Below are positions 39,301-45,878 of a stretch of DNA of 49,405 bases, one piece after another. The DNA comes from a virus. The DNA lies in IMG/VR virus record IMGVR_UViG_3300038825_001329, positions 1 through 49,405 of that record; one strand, 5' to 3'. Position 1 is the stretch's first letter, and the number at the start of each line of letters is the position of its first letter. The notes below the pieces were generated by a model. That model saw only the letters and a list, made by a program, of their open reading frames with translations. It searched no databases and was not told the origin of the DNA. Both the position numbers and the translations under genes were made by a program.

Positions 39301-41989
39301 AAGGCGCCAGCGTAAGCGGCTGCGCAAACTTCAAACGGGCAAGATTGACCCGAAGCGGGTGTCGCCTGAATACATTGGTCAATTGAAGAATCTTCTCAAT
39401 GTATTTGGCTTAAAGGATTCGCCAAAACAGTTCCAGGCAGCTGGCCGCATCCCGCAAGAAAGCCAAGCTTTGGCGTCCAGCGTGATGGGGTGGATTGAAG
39501 CAAAGCAGGCACAAGGGGAGGCGCTAAGCGTACCAGGCGAGCTTGCTACAGTTGGCGACTTCGACGAAAACGGATACCAGCCTAAGCTGTTTCTGCTGAA
39601 ACATTGGTCAGAGATGACAGCCGGAGAATTTTCTGCGCTAAACGACTTGTCGATTATGATCGAAAACATAGGGCGCCGTAACTCAGAAGCTGAGCGCGTG
39701 AAGCGTGGATTGTTTCACATGGAACTGCAGAGGTCGATTCGGGAGAAAACAAAAGCCAGGCCGCGAAAAGCGGTGAAACCTGGCTATATTGCAACATCAG
39801 TGCAAGAAGCAGCCGCGGCTAAAAAGAACTGGTTCCTCGCGGCTCACAGGAAAATAGAAAGTTTTATTCGAGAGCTTGATGGGTTTGATGACATGGGGCC
39901 GATGTGGAGAGCCCTTTTCCGCCCATTACAAGCTGGCGAAGACGCGAAGGGGGAGATGAGCGCAATTATTGTTAAGGCGATGGGCGACATTTTCGGAGCT
40001 TATGGCTTTGACGAGCGCCGACGCATGTCCAGCAATGGCGCGACGTGGTATCAAAGTAATTTATTCAACGGGTCGGCGATTCAGGTTCCCGGCATCAGCG
40101 CTTCTGTTAGCCTTTCCCACGAGCAGCGGCTAGTAATTGCACTCAATGCCGGCAACGAAAGTTCGCTCGCGGCTTTGCTGGCCGACGAGGCGCTGAAAGA
40201 CGATTTCACGCCAAGGGACAGAGACGGCAACGCAATCGGAGAAACCGAGTGGAACGCGGCGTCGTTGCAAATAGTTTTGGACATGCTCACCGGCAAAGAC
40301 AAAAAGGTTGTGCGGCAAATTTTCGAGCTGGTCGACTCGTTTTGGGAAGATATCTACGACGACAGCGGACGCTTTTTGTCGATAGGGATTAAGAATCTCG
40401 AAAAACAAGAGACGGGCGTCGTGCCACCAAAAGTAGCCCCGCTCGCCTTTACGTCTAACGGCGAAGCAATTGCTGGCGGCTATTACCCGCTTAAGTACAA
40501 CCCGCACAGGAGTGAGCGAGTCGCCAACGAAAAGGCTGCAGACATTATGTCAGCCGTGACGGGCGGCAACCCTGGGTCGGCCATGACGTCGCATAACCAC
40601 ACGCTAGCGCGCAAAGGGTCAGGAGGTCGCCCGATCCGACTAGGCTTTGATGCGTTAATGGAGCATTTCGAGCAGGTCACGCAGGATTTGGCATTTCGAC
40701 AGGCTGTGATTAACGCTGACAGAATTCTGAAAGACCCAGGTATCAGCGACGCTATTAAGGACGTCATCGGTGAGTCTGGACTGAAAGAAATGCGGACAAC
40801 GATCATGACTGTTGCACAAGGAAGCAGCGGCGGCGTCTCCCCTGCTGACAAGACTTGGCGCTGGTTTCGTTTGAAAGCGTCAAACGCGATTATGGGCCTC
40901 AACCTGAGAAGTGTGCTGAGCCAGCCTCTTGGGTTGTTTCAATCTTTGAGCGTTATTGGCCCTGTTTATTTTGCCAGGGGCCTCATCCAATGGTATTTAA
41001 CGGGCAGCAATTTAGGCTCAAATGTATTGGCTGCCAGGCCACCGATTTATTCGCACTACAAACAGACTCGACAGGTATTTGCCAAGAGCGTGTTTATGCG
41101 GAGGCGCGCGCGTTCTGCGACGCGGGAACTAAACGAGGTTCAAAACAAAATTGGCATTCCAGGTGTTGCCAAGGCGGTGCAAAAAGTAGCTTTTGCGCCC
41201 ATGATGTACTTGGACGTTTTCTCGGTCGCCATGCCAACATGGCTGGGCGCATATGAAAAAGCAATGGCTGGCAATGCCAAAGGGGTGCGAGCAGGCGACG
41301 AGGCCTCGGCGATTGAGTACGCCGACATGGCCGTGCGTAGGTCGCAGGGAACTGGCGGCAATCTTAATCTGGCAAACATTCAGTCGCAAAGCGAGCTTGG
41401 CAAGTTAATAACGATGTTCGGCTCGTACTTTAACACCACCTACCAGTTGCAGACTGAAGCATGGCGACAAATCGGTCAGTCAGATGGCGTGGTTGACGGC
41501 GCAAAAAACTTGGCCGGATGGGCGTACCATTCGACTATTCTTACCCTGATCCCCGGCGTGCTCGGCGCGTTGCTCCTTGAGAACTTCACAGAGGAAGACG
41601 AGAAGAAAATGTCGCACTCGGAATGGCTTGCTTTGCAGACTTTTTTGTATGCAACCGGGCAGGTGTTTTTAGTGCGGGATATAGCTTCGGCTACTGCGTC
41701 TGGATTTGACCCATCGCTAAGCCCTGCGGAGTCGGTAGGAAAAGCCGCTGTAGGTGGAGTTAAGGAGGTGGTACAAATGGCTACAAGCGAAGATTACGAA
41801 TTGGATGCACCAGCCGTGAAGGCGATGGCAAGAGCTGTTGGTTTTGTGGGTGGTGTTCCTGGCACAAATCAAATAATTAGGTCGGGTGAATGGCTGCACA
41901 AATACGAGAAAGGCGATCTCAGCAACCCAGTTGAAGACGTTTGGACGCCGGAAGGTATGCAGCGATTGCTGCTAACAGGGGATAGATAG
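33389..41989 (+). CDS. Giant polyvalent protein (co-ejected multi-enzyme protein)
   Basis: 2866 residues in one unbroken frame, starting with an ATGA overlap. Regions in order: helical N-terminus; about 200-555, a domain resembling that annotated DUF7178 (WYDGARRITTEWSKIYGVPD, VTIDTHAVAASWLLPLGG); linker 562-681; about 690-925, a domain with HDVFGH at 844-849 and EENAWQAHIRLYSDEA; linker 930-999; about 1000-1140, a GNAT-like domain (AGFAVKPDGDIVSVFNLQG, LDAFDTILPYLYAASGF); about 1177-1480, an ADP-ribosyltransferase-like domain opening FHGTPH (His 1179) with YGWGLYF and IKYWDSGSR; about 1520-1600, a zincin with HESGH at 1540-1544; about 1600-2130, coiled coils; about 2130-2866, a C-terminal helical domain of the large polyvalent type with a hydrophobic helix near 2720. 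Proteins of this build are thought to enter the cell with the DNA and counter host defences. Two small genes are nested in the linkers. Confidence 0.85.
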   Translation: MSLDTCLESLNFDPEDAAELQQLAVRSADDAGAVDSYIAGLQADEQSIRDQLTDQGIDAQPQTLEQAAQEIDELVADATEGLTSGQLEQLDAAIEEDAGLLAPILFQRYEMLDSEADQQRPDGTHPFQMSTRVPTGKDTAGEAVQAVHDGQPLSIGIDQILQLAPPALEKIASVLRSTPGFKTQSNDPTAVIEEAVEHVVDNLTWLHDLVLDQYPEYIERSHKWYDGARRITTEWSKIYGVPDRAVAAVLASLSPQMDWFKNVTLAQRVLDIHSHLTTGNTVNMPALDSMKAYAESKYAPRKRPKNWAKKSAKKKAEWLAEERGNAIKLRQHRDLFSGELRYVDIPEGKEGDIQRAMWLRAYDEAENPKQYRLVTPEGAFGELALADDGVTPLKAGWGSFREIGKAIAVLRDPSVEGISSYIGNEHKVRNFYNNILSPNSPYGEVTIDTHAVAASWLLPLGGSDTPVIQNFGGAGAPKNAVTGSAGVYGVLAEAHRRVANNPRIARLPRQVQSITWEAIRSIFLPSFKNNVNKAAVEAIWAQYERGAISKDAARSQILEIAGGLRAPKWASSDDSRDTASDPSRTASYDGELAQSNIRSRQYAEGLGATGVPIGDGDALGIGPQIKRTLYQRDNNGQAQPDERPDSDRPGRGSLADAPVSAEQGAVRLTGQNGRSRLKGLEKGSPGAVPGLREAAADYARKAGIEHDHQAEYAKIDAELAQRIAQAYEDMQHAPNDPAVQASYDAMIRETLAQYEYILELGYTFSPMVEGFENVYPTVNEALEDMSVNKHLWFFPTDFGYGTNEDGTLGQIDDSEIAENPLLAWTDYEINGQRLRANDVFRIVHDVFGHGLEGSLFRGRGEENAWQAHIRLYSDEAAGAVTSETRGQNSWLNFGPSGEANRTASTEDTVFAEQKIGLMPEWTWREGRAVNESEAKQTHEERRSILEANAAIERTAPAPVTRREQAVFGLRRRFVDESSGRIRGVTGGRSRDGENGRLVASDELVSAFTQSGFSAPAVVEADAATFVKLIEQSKAESKFGAAVYVYPESAYKDMQLWVTDDGKAGFAVKPDGDIVSVFNLQGSPHKGVVPYFLALAVHQGGTKLDAFDTILPYLYAASGFIEVGRDTWNEEYKPDGWDYKTFEGFSFGRPGVVYMENRNAEQPYRSEADLTRTLFQPAFHGTPHKVDRFSLQKIGTGEGAQAYGWGLYFAESQDTAESYRDFLSPMRIEVEGHIWDSENPRHHAVQAYRASGFDAVLAAAELNKDADNMEAHLREVGGWDFASATKKFVERDRAAAAILEAEGVPAHEQISTGNIYTVDIADGAVENMLDWDAPLSEQPEAVRAHLPDLIAPNRDELLSTLQDLFDTQAPPGYSQERFDRVVQEALEFGGYGDEFGTSVWDEINEATGGFIDGESEFARIGDTISPSDTGRQLYQLLDSSLGGADKASARLNELGIPGIKYWDSGSRAAGEGTRNFVVWDEDAITMLQENGQPVADQEKSAILNQPATATAEADPLGSTEFQPEKTIITLFERADKSTFLHESGHVFVALIERMALAPNAPQRIRDIYTDMLKLVGAQSAYDMDAFDPTKTKEERKAAEERQEILARSFEKYLMEGKAPSPRLKTAFATFRRWLTFIYTRLRRLGTTLSPEINDVFDRMLATDEELQMMRESAGIDVNASPTIAAMMEGPEAAAYLAAKDESEELDRERLLQVEAELEQAEKEAAWQAAYEAERKQVAAELWAMPQYKAWLFLTGGTLPAESDAPIGRLKLRQRLQGQRLDKKALTDAGFSAKELAAIPRGPRGKAVYTPNGASPELLASALGYEDGAALVAAMRDLAPPQDIIDNESAKRVRQKLGDPANDGTRERLIREGLYHEARQKVILAELNALAKIAGKPKTTRVLAKAMADEIISLTPLRDLLSPLKYEAASVRHAQEAERRAAAGDTLGAYESKQLHLLNHEMFRKGLKIRDEVRRQRKRLRKLQTGKIDPKRVSPEYIGQLKNLLNVFGLKDSPKQFQAAGRIPQESQALASSVMGWIEAKQAQGEALSVPGELATVGDFDENGYQPKLFLLKHWSEMTAGEFSALNDLSIMIENIGRRNSEAERVKRGLFHMELQRSIREKTKARPRKAVKPGYIATSVQEAAAAKKNWFLAAHRKIESFIRELDGFDDMGPMWRALFRPLQAGEDAKGEMSAIIVKAMGDIFGAYGFDERRRMSSNGATWYQSNLFNGSAIQVPGISASVSLSHEQRLVIALNAGNESSLAALLADEALKDDFTPRDRDGNAIGETEWNAASLQIVLDMLTGKDKKVVRQIFELVDSFWEDIYDDSGRFLSIGIKNLEKQETGVVPPKVAPLAFTSNGEAIAGGYYPLKYNPHRSERVANEKAADIMSAVTGGNPGSAMTSHNHTLARKGSGGRPIRLGFDALMEHFEQVTQDLAFRQAVINADRILKDPGISDAIKDVIGESGLKEMRTTIMTVAQGSSGGVSPADKTWRWFRLKASNAIMGLNLRSVLSQPLGLFQSLSVIGPVYFARGLIQWYLTGSNLGSNVLAARPPIYSHYKQTRQVFAKSVFMRRRARSATRELNEVQNKIGIPGVAKAVQKVAFAPMMYLDVFSVAMPTWLGAYEKAMAGNAKGVRAGDEASAIEYADMAVRRSQGTGGNLNLANIQSQSELGKLITMFGSYFNTTYQLQTEAWRQIGQSDGVVDGAKNLAGWAYHSTILTLIPGVLGALLLENFTEEDEKKMSHSEWLALQTFLYATGQVFLVRDIASATASGFDPSLSPAESVGKAAVGGVKEVVQMATSEDYELDAPAVKAMARAVGFVGGVPGTNQIIRSGEWLHKYEKGDLSNPVEDVWTPEGMQRLLLTGDR
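35073..35429 (+). CDS. Overprinted small gene 1 inside the polyvalent gene
   Basis: 118 residues from GTG 35073 with a good ribosome site (TGGAGA, 7 bases from GGAG to GTG). It lies in the +1 frame relative to the host gene and covers exactly the low-complexity linker between two polyvalent domains (residues 562-681). The product looks like a natural protein: TTAEIQHLIRHGLPVTMENW, FDPDNMPRGSALRAYLLETG, then ATDLDEEAWQMRLYRQSRGR. Codon third positions look G+C-biased, as in real genes here. The main frame across the same DNA is Ser/Gly/Arg/Asp-rich with no apparent fold. The family is unrecognised; the Trp/Leu spacing suggests a small helical protein. Confidence 0.65.
   Translation: MDFGHQSGHPATTAEIQHLIRHGLPVTMENWLNLIFDPDNMPRGSALRAYLLETGTPWELDPKSNGPSTSEIIMDRRNRMNDPTATDLDEEAWQMRLYRQSRGRFGSPGRTAGRVSKD
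36177..36383 (+). CDS. Overprinted small gene 2 inside the polyvalent gene
   Basis: 68 residues from ATG 36177 with AAGGTAGGG ending 6 bases upstream. It is in the same alternative frame as the other nested gene and covers the second linker of the polyvalent protein (residues 930-999). A basic N-terminus (MKAKQSKRMKNEDQFSK) leads to HLRQLRDANRPSSVYEDDLL and a helical end MKAADELGASPEDVAEMARM with a terminal Trp, with clear amphipathic helices and no low-complexity bias. The host frame here is an Arg/Gly-rich linker. The function is unknown. Confidence 0.65.
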   Translation: MKAKQSKRMKNEDQFSKPTPQSKEQHLRQLRDANRPSSVYEDDLLMKAADELGASPEDVAEMARMAGW

Positions 41990-43996
41990 ATGACCGTTTC
42001 TAGTGAGACTAATAAAATCACCTATGCAGGCGACGGCGCCACGACCGTGTTCAGCACGTCATTTTTGTTTAGCGCGAACAACGAAGTATCGGTCGTTCTA
42101 ATCGATTCTAGCGGCGTCGAAACGAGCTGGATGGAAGGCACGGAGTACACGCTTACTGGCGCAGGAATTGGTGCAGCCGGGACGGTTACGGTCGATACCA
42201 GCCCGACCGACTACACGCCGCAGGTTGGCGAGACGCTAGTCGTCCGGCTTGCTCCGGCGTTCCTGCAGCAGACGGCGCTACCGCGGGGCGGCGTCATTAG
42301 CCCGGTCGATATCGAGGCCGCGCTCGATACGCTGGTACGTCAGAACCTTAGACAAAACGAAATTTCCGACAGAACAGTATCTGCGCCAATTACTGAGGAT
42401 TCGTTCGGGGCTTTGCCAGCGTTGTCGGATAGGGCTAGCAAAGTTTTCGCCTTCGATGTCGGCGGGCAGCCAATTGCATCGATCAAAACACTGGCGCAAC
42501 TGGAAAGCGAAGCTGACAACGCAGCTGCCAGCGCTGCCGCGGCTGCAACCAGCGAAAGCAATGCGCTGACTTCCGAAAATAACGCAGCCACGTCAGAGGG
42601 AAATGCAGCCACGTCAGAGGGTGATGCGACCAACAGCGCTGCTGCAGCTGCAGTCAGCGAAAGCAATGCGCTGACTTCAGAAAATAACGCGGCAACGTCG
42701 GAAGGCAATGCGGCCACGTCAGAAGGTAATGCGGCCACGTCAGAAGGCAATGCCTCAACCTCAGAGACTAATGCAACTAACGCCGCAGCGGCGGCTGCAA
42801 CCAGCGAAGGCAATGCTCTGGCTTCCGAAAATAACGCAGCCACGTCGGAGGGTAATGCGGCCACGTCGGAAGGCAATGCAGCGACATCAGAGGGTAATGC
42901 AGCGACCAGCGCAGCGGCGGCTGCGGCTTCGGCATCCAGCGGCTTGTTCAAAGACGTCGTGAATGTCGCGTTTGCAGACTCGCCCTATACCATCACAAAT
43001 GCGCAGGACGGAGACTTGTTCCAGGTCGATACGTCAGGCGGCAGCGTGGTGGTCAATCTGCCTGACCTGAGCAGCGAGACGGCGGACCAGCGCTATGCCG
43101 TCGCCAAAATGACTGGCGACGCAAACACCGTCACGGTGCAGGCGCAGGGCACCGACACGATTAACGGGGTGACATCGCATGTCATCACCGACCAGTACGA
43201 CGTTAAGAATTTTATTGGCGACCAAAGCGACGGCGAATGGTTACTGACAATATTTACGCCTGGTACAGGGTTGATCGACACCGCTGATATCGCTGACAAC
43301 GCAGTCACACTAGCAAAGCTAGAGCATGGCATTTCTGGTGACATCTTGTACTACGGTGCCGCTGGTGAGCCTTTCCGGCTGGCCAAAGGTACGGACACGC
43401 AGATCCTGACGCTAGCCTCTGGCCTGCCAAGCTGGGCAGATGCAGCCGCCGGCGGGGGAGTGCCAACAGGCTCTGTGACGTCGTATCTTGGCACGACCGC
43501 ACCCACCGGCTGGCTGCTGCTGAATGGGGACACGCTTGGCAGCGCATCATCTGGCGCGACACAAGCGAGTGCTGACAACGAAGACTTATTTAACCTGCTC
43601 TGGAACAACTTTGCAGACAGCGAGGCGGCGGTTAGTTCTGGTCGCGGCGCATCCGCTGCTGCTGACTGGTCCGCCAACAAGACCATCGCTATCCCTGACG
43701 CAACTGGCCGCACCATCTTCGGTAAGGAATCCAGCGCAACACGCATCACGTCCGCTGAGACGGGTGTAGATGGCTCTGTCATGGGTGACAGTGGTGGTAC
43801 TGAGGCTCATGCTCTGGCGGTCGCAGAACTGGCCTCTCATGCTCACTCCTACACCGCTCCAACTGGAAACGCCACAGACGTAAACAGTGGTCAGAGCACG
43901 GGCAGCACCGCGACTTCCACAGGCAGTCAAGGCAGTGGAAGCACTCACACCAACTTACCACCAGCGCTCATCCTTAGCTGGATTGTTAAGGTATAA
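41990..43996 (+). CDS. Tail fibre, T7 gp17-like N-terminus and tail-collar C-terminus
   Basis: 668 residues, AGGGG 8 bases upstream. Residues 1-150 carry the podoviral fibre attachment pattern (YAGDGATTVFSTSFLFSAN, LPRGGVISPVDIEAALDTLV, RQNLRQNEISDRTVSAP). Residues about 180-315 are an Ala/Ser/Asn/Glu heptad array (SEGNAAT repeats), a coiled-coil shaft. Next comes a beta domain (PYTITNAQDGDLFQVDTSGG), and the C-terminus has the tail-collar signature GSVTSYLGTTAPTGWLLLNG, later THTNLPPALILSWIVKV. It is the main adsorption fibre. Expect length variation by slippage in the heptads. Confidence 0.88.
   Translation: MTVSSETNKITYAGDGATTVFSTSFLFSANNEVSVVLIDSSGVETSWMEGTEYTLTGAGIGAAGTVTVDTSPTDYTPQVGETLVVRLAPAFLQQTALPRGGVISPVDIEAALDTLVRQNLRQNEISDRTVSAPITEDSFGALPALSDRASKVFAFDVGGQPIASIKTLAQLESEADNAAASAAAAATSESNALTSENNAATSEGNAATSEGDATNSAAAAAVSESNALTSENNAATSEGNAATSEGNAATSEGNASTSETNATNAAAAAATSEGNALASENNAATSEGNAATSEGNAATSEGNAATSAAAAAASASSGLFKDVVNVAFADSPYTITNAQDGDLFQVDTSGGSVVVNLPDLSSETADQRYAVAKMTGDANTVTVQAQGTDTINGVTSHVITDQYDVKNFIGDQSDGEWLLTIFTPGTGLIDTADIADNAVTLAKLEHGISGDILYYGAAGEPFRLAKGTDTQILTLASGLPSWADAAAGGGVPTGSVTSYLGTTAPTGWLLLNGDTLGSASSGATQASADNEDLFNLLWNNFADSEAAVSSGRGASAAADWSANKTIAIPDATGRTIFGKESSATRITSAETGVDGSVMGDSGGTEAHALAVAELASHAHSYTAPTGNATDVNSGQSTGSTATSTGSQGSGSTHTNLPPALILSWIVKV
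42530..42930 (+). repeat. 21-bp coding repeats of the fibre shaft (SEGNAAT heptads)
   Basis: About 15 tandem variants of (a)cgtcagagggtaatgc(a/g)gc(c/g) encode Ser-Glu-Gly/Asn-Asn-Ala-Ala/Leu-Thr. Unit lengths are multiples of 21 bases, so gains and losses keep the frame. Silent drift between copies shows that the heptad pattern, not the DNA, is conserved. Confidence 0.9.
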
Positions 43997-43998
43997 CC

Positions 43999-44301
43999 AT
44001 GAATTACACTATCATCGACGTTCAAGAGCTTGAAAACGATGGCGTACTAAGTGGGTTGCTATTTATCCTGAAAGTGCGGCATCCGAAATTTGGCGGGCAA
44101 TTGCTCAAACACGAATGGAACGGCCACCCAGACTTGAGCGTATCAGAATGGATGGCGCTGCCCAGCGAAGCGCGGCGCAATGCGTTGCCGAGCATCTTGA
44201 CGCAAGCGCGCACAGACCATTGGGCCAAGATGGAAGCGCGCGCTTCTGGGGCATCGCAATCTAATGCGGACTACAGCGATGTCATTGGTCAGGGGGTCTA
44301 G
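43999..44301 (+). CDS. Small protein after the tail fibre, unknown function
   Basis: 100 residues with AAGG 7 bases upstream, 2 bases after the fibre gene. The N-terminal half is beta-rich (YTIIDVQELENDGVLSGLLF, ILKVRHPKFGGQLLKHEW), followed by helices (LSVSEWMALPSEARRNALPS). Genes in this place often encode fibre chaperones or base components, which is all that can be inferred. Its stop shares three bases with the stop of the antisense frame below. Confidence 0.7.
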   Translation: MNYTIIDVQELENDGVLSGLLFILKVRHPKFGGQLLKHEWNGHPDLSVSEWMALPSEARRNALPSILTQARTDHWAKMEARASGASQSNADYSDVIGQGV

Positions 44302-44495
44302 CTACTTACCCACCAGGGGGGCAAGCGCGGCTTGGGGCCGCGCTTGTACGGATTACTATCAGGCGCTGGCAATTTCTGCGGCACCTGACACTCCCCGACT
44401 GATGGTAGGGTGGAAATATTCTGCAACTCGCTCTGCGGGCAAAAAAATGCCCAGCCTTCCCTGGAATCCGGCGTCCACCAGTAATGCGGCTTCAT
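44298..44495 (-). CDS. Antisense protein-like frame without a clear start
   Basis: 65 residues from ATG 44495 reading leftward, but the frame stays open upstream to a TAG at 44559-44561 with protein-like residues (STCQVIRGWIFGYDA) and no ATG, GTG or TTG. The sequence MKPHYWWTPDSREGWAFFCP then QSELQNISTLPSVGECQVPQ is rich in Trp, Phe and Cys, unlike chance translation, and the opposite strand offers only Ser/Arg/Ala-biased reading. It may be a gene remnant that lost its 5' end, or start at an unusual codon (ATT). The hairpin at 44323-44345 falls in its last codons. No ribosome site is seen at 44495. Confidence 0.4.
   Translation of the reverse strand: MKPHYWWTPDSREGWAFFCPQSELQNISTLPSVGECQVPQKLPAPDSNPYKRGPKPRLPPWWVSS
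44323..44345. other. Strong hairpin between fibre and lysis genes
   Basis: AAGCGCGGC pairs perfectly with GCCGCGCTT (9 bp) over TTGGG, in the 297-base stretch with no rightward gene (44302-44598). There is no T-run in either direction. It could be a rho-independent-like pause, an RNA-processing site or a protective 3' end of the late mRNA. A CATAAT at 44569-44574 further on may be a -10 for the lysis genes. Confidence 0.6.
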
Positions 44496-44598
44496 CGCAT
44501 CGTAACCGAAGATCCAACCGCGAATGACCTGGCAGGTGCTATGAGCGGGAAAGGGACTCTAAAAACATCATAATTTGATTTACTCGAGGATTGACTAC

Positions 44599-44859
44599 AT
44601 GGTTGAGCTGTTTCTAGTCCTATGTGTGTTAACCGTACCCACTTCGAGTCCCGATTGCCGCCGGGTTCCGACTCCAATTTTGTACAACTCGATGGAAGAG
44701 TGTCAGACCAAGGCTGGCGATCACGGCAGGGTGATTTTGCAAATGGCCGCGACGCAAGCGATGGAGCAAGGTTACATGCCAGTGCAAAGCGGCATTGCTT
44801 GCCGCCTAAAACCCAAGGAGATAAAAGCTGATGAGCAAGGCAAACTGGACGGCGCTTGA
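44599..44859 (+). CDS. Small Cys-containing exported or membrane protein in lysis cassette
   Basis: 86 residues from ATG 44599 with GAGG 10 bases upstream. A short hydrophobic N-terminus (VELFLVLCVLTVPTSS) precedes a Cys-rich soluble part (SPDCRRVPTPILYNSMEECQ, GIACRLKP), as in small periplasmic proteins with disulfides. The hydrophobic stretch is short for a signal anchor. The position just before the endolysin suggests a lysis accessory (an antiholin- or spanin-like role), but this is inference. It overlaps the endolysin start by 29 bases. Confidence 0.6.
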   Translation: MVELFLVLCVLTVPTSSPDCRRVPTPILYNSMEECQTKAGDHGRVILQMAATQAMEQGYMPVQSGIACRLKPKEIKADEQGKLDGA

Positions 44860-45298
44860 TTGCGCGTCACAATATCTTGGACTCAAGGAAGTGCCTGGTC
44901 ACGAGGCGAACCCGGCTATATTGGCAATGTTGAAACTTGACGCTGATTGGCCAGAAGACGACTCAGTACCTTGGTGCTCAGGTTTTGCGGCCTGGGTGGC
45001 GTTTAACATGGGACTAACCCGTAGCAACTCGCTCAGAGCGCGTAGCTGGTTGCGCGTTGGCACAGAAGTCTCGCCAGAAAAAGCCAATGGTAATTGCGTA
45101 GTTATTTTTTCTCGGGGCCGGTGGGCTCCAGGCCCCGAAGTTATTAAGGCACCTGGACACGTCGCGTTTTTTGACTCGGTCGATATAGAATGCCGAAGCG
45201 TGACCGTAGTCGGGGGCAATCAAGGCGACAAAGTCTCTCGCAAATCGTACCCGCTTAGCCGCGTGCTTGGCGTGCGAAAGCTGGCCAGGTCGAAATGA
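44831..45298 (+). CDS. Endolysin, CHAP/NlpC-P60-type peptidase (TIGR02594-like)
   Basis: 155 residues with AAGGAG 10 bases before ATG. YLGLKEVPGHEANPAILAML, then VPWCSGFAAWVAFNMGL (nucleophile Cys about 50), GHVAFFDSV (His about 115) and VVGGNQGDKVSRKSYPLSRV (Asn/polar residue), closing with VLGVRKL, match the TIGR02594 family of small phage amidases/peptidases. It cleaves peptidoglycan stem peptides. No signal peptide is present, so a holin must release it; no certain holin is seen nearby. It is coupled to the next gene by ATGA. Confidence 0.85.
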   Translation: MSKANWTALDCASQYLGLKEVPGHEANPAILAMLKLDADWPEDDSVPWCSGFAAWVAFNMGLTRSNSLRARSWLRVGTEVSPEKANGNCVVIFSRGRWAPGPEVIKAPGHVAFFDSVDIECRSVTVVGGNQGDKVSRKSYPLSRVLGVRKLARSK

Positions 45299-45651
45299 GC
45301 GGCGGCATGCCGGTTTTGCGACCGAATAAAGGCAACAAAAATAGCTGGGAGCTTGTCGAAGAATTTGCGTTTATGGCAAATCTTGAAAGCTTCAGTATCC
45401 CCGCCGGGTTTCAATTTGATGGCGCGAGCGTACCCAAAGGCGCGTGGTATACGACTTACAGCCCGTCTCATAGTTGCGTCATGAGGGCCGCGCTGGTTCA
45501 TGACTTCCTTTGTGCGCGGAGGCCTAAGCAAGTTTCCTCTGATGTCGCGGCAAATCTGTTTGGTCGGATGTTGCGGGATGACGGCGCCAGCAATATTAAA
45601 GCTGCCCTCATGGTGAGGGCAGTTAAGTGGTTTGGACCGAGATGGCCGTAG
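45295..45651 (+). CDS. DUF1353 family protein
   Basis: 118 residues. FSIPAGFQFDGASVPKGAWY then MRAALVHDFLCARRPKQVSS and a C-terminal KAALMVRAVKWFGPRW follow the DUF1353 pattern (IPxGFxxDGASVPR, ALVHDFLY). The family is common beside lysis or tail genes of phages and has no certain activity. It is the last rightward gene; its stop abuts the stop of the leftward operon's final gene. Confidence 0.85.
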   Translation: MSGGMPVLRPNKGNKNSWELVEEFAFMANLESFSIPAGFQFDGASVPKGAWYTTYSPSHSCVMRAALVHDFLCARRPKQVSSDVAANLFGRMLRDDGASNIKAALMVRAVKWFGPRWP

Positions 45652-45846
45652 CTAACGCTCGGCGTGATAGGCAGCCATTTTGTCGAGCTCGCTCAATAAA
45701 TCTTGATACACCTGGACGAGAAATAAAGTGGCTCGCCAGTCCTGCTGACCGAATCTCTTAACGTAATCTATCAAATCGTCGTTCGATAGTCGTTTCAAAG
45801 ACTTCCAAGGCATAGGGCGAAAAGAATTACCTTCTGGACTTCTCAT
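45652..45846 (-). CDS. Small protein, last gene of the leftward operon
   Basis: 64 residues from ATG 45846 with GGAG 11 bases upstream. A basic N-terminus leads into amphipathic helices (LKRLSNDDLIDYVKRFGQQD, VQVYQDLLSELDKMAAYH). No motif is recognisable. It ends back to back with the DUF1353 gene, leaving no room for a separate terminator between the convergent operons. Confidence 0.6.
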   Translation of the reverse strand: MRSPEGNSFRPMPWKSLKRLSNDDLIDYVKRFGQQDWRATLFLVQVYQDLLSELDKMAAYHAER

Positions 45847-45878
45847 AACAATAGTTTCTCCGCAATTGCGTAGCTTAA

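Noticed and set aside
42530-42930. CRISPR-like array
   Set aside because: The 21-bp units are in-frame heptad codons of the tail fibre with no spacers.
42340-42951. 203-residue leftward ORF
   Set aside because: Antisense shadow of the fibre heptads; composition is only Ala/Leu/Ser/Val repeats.
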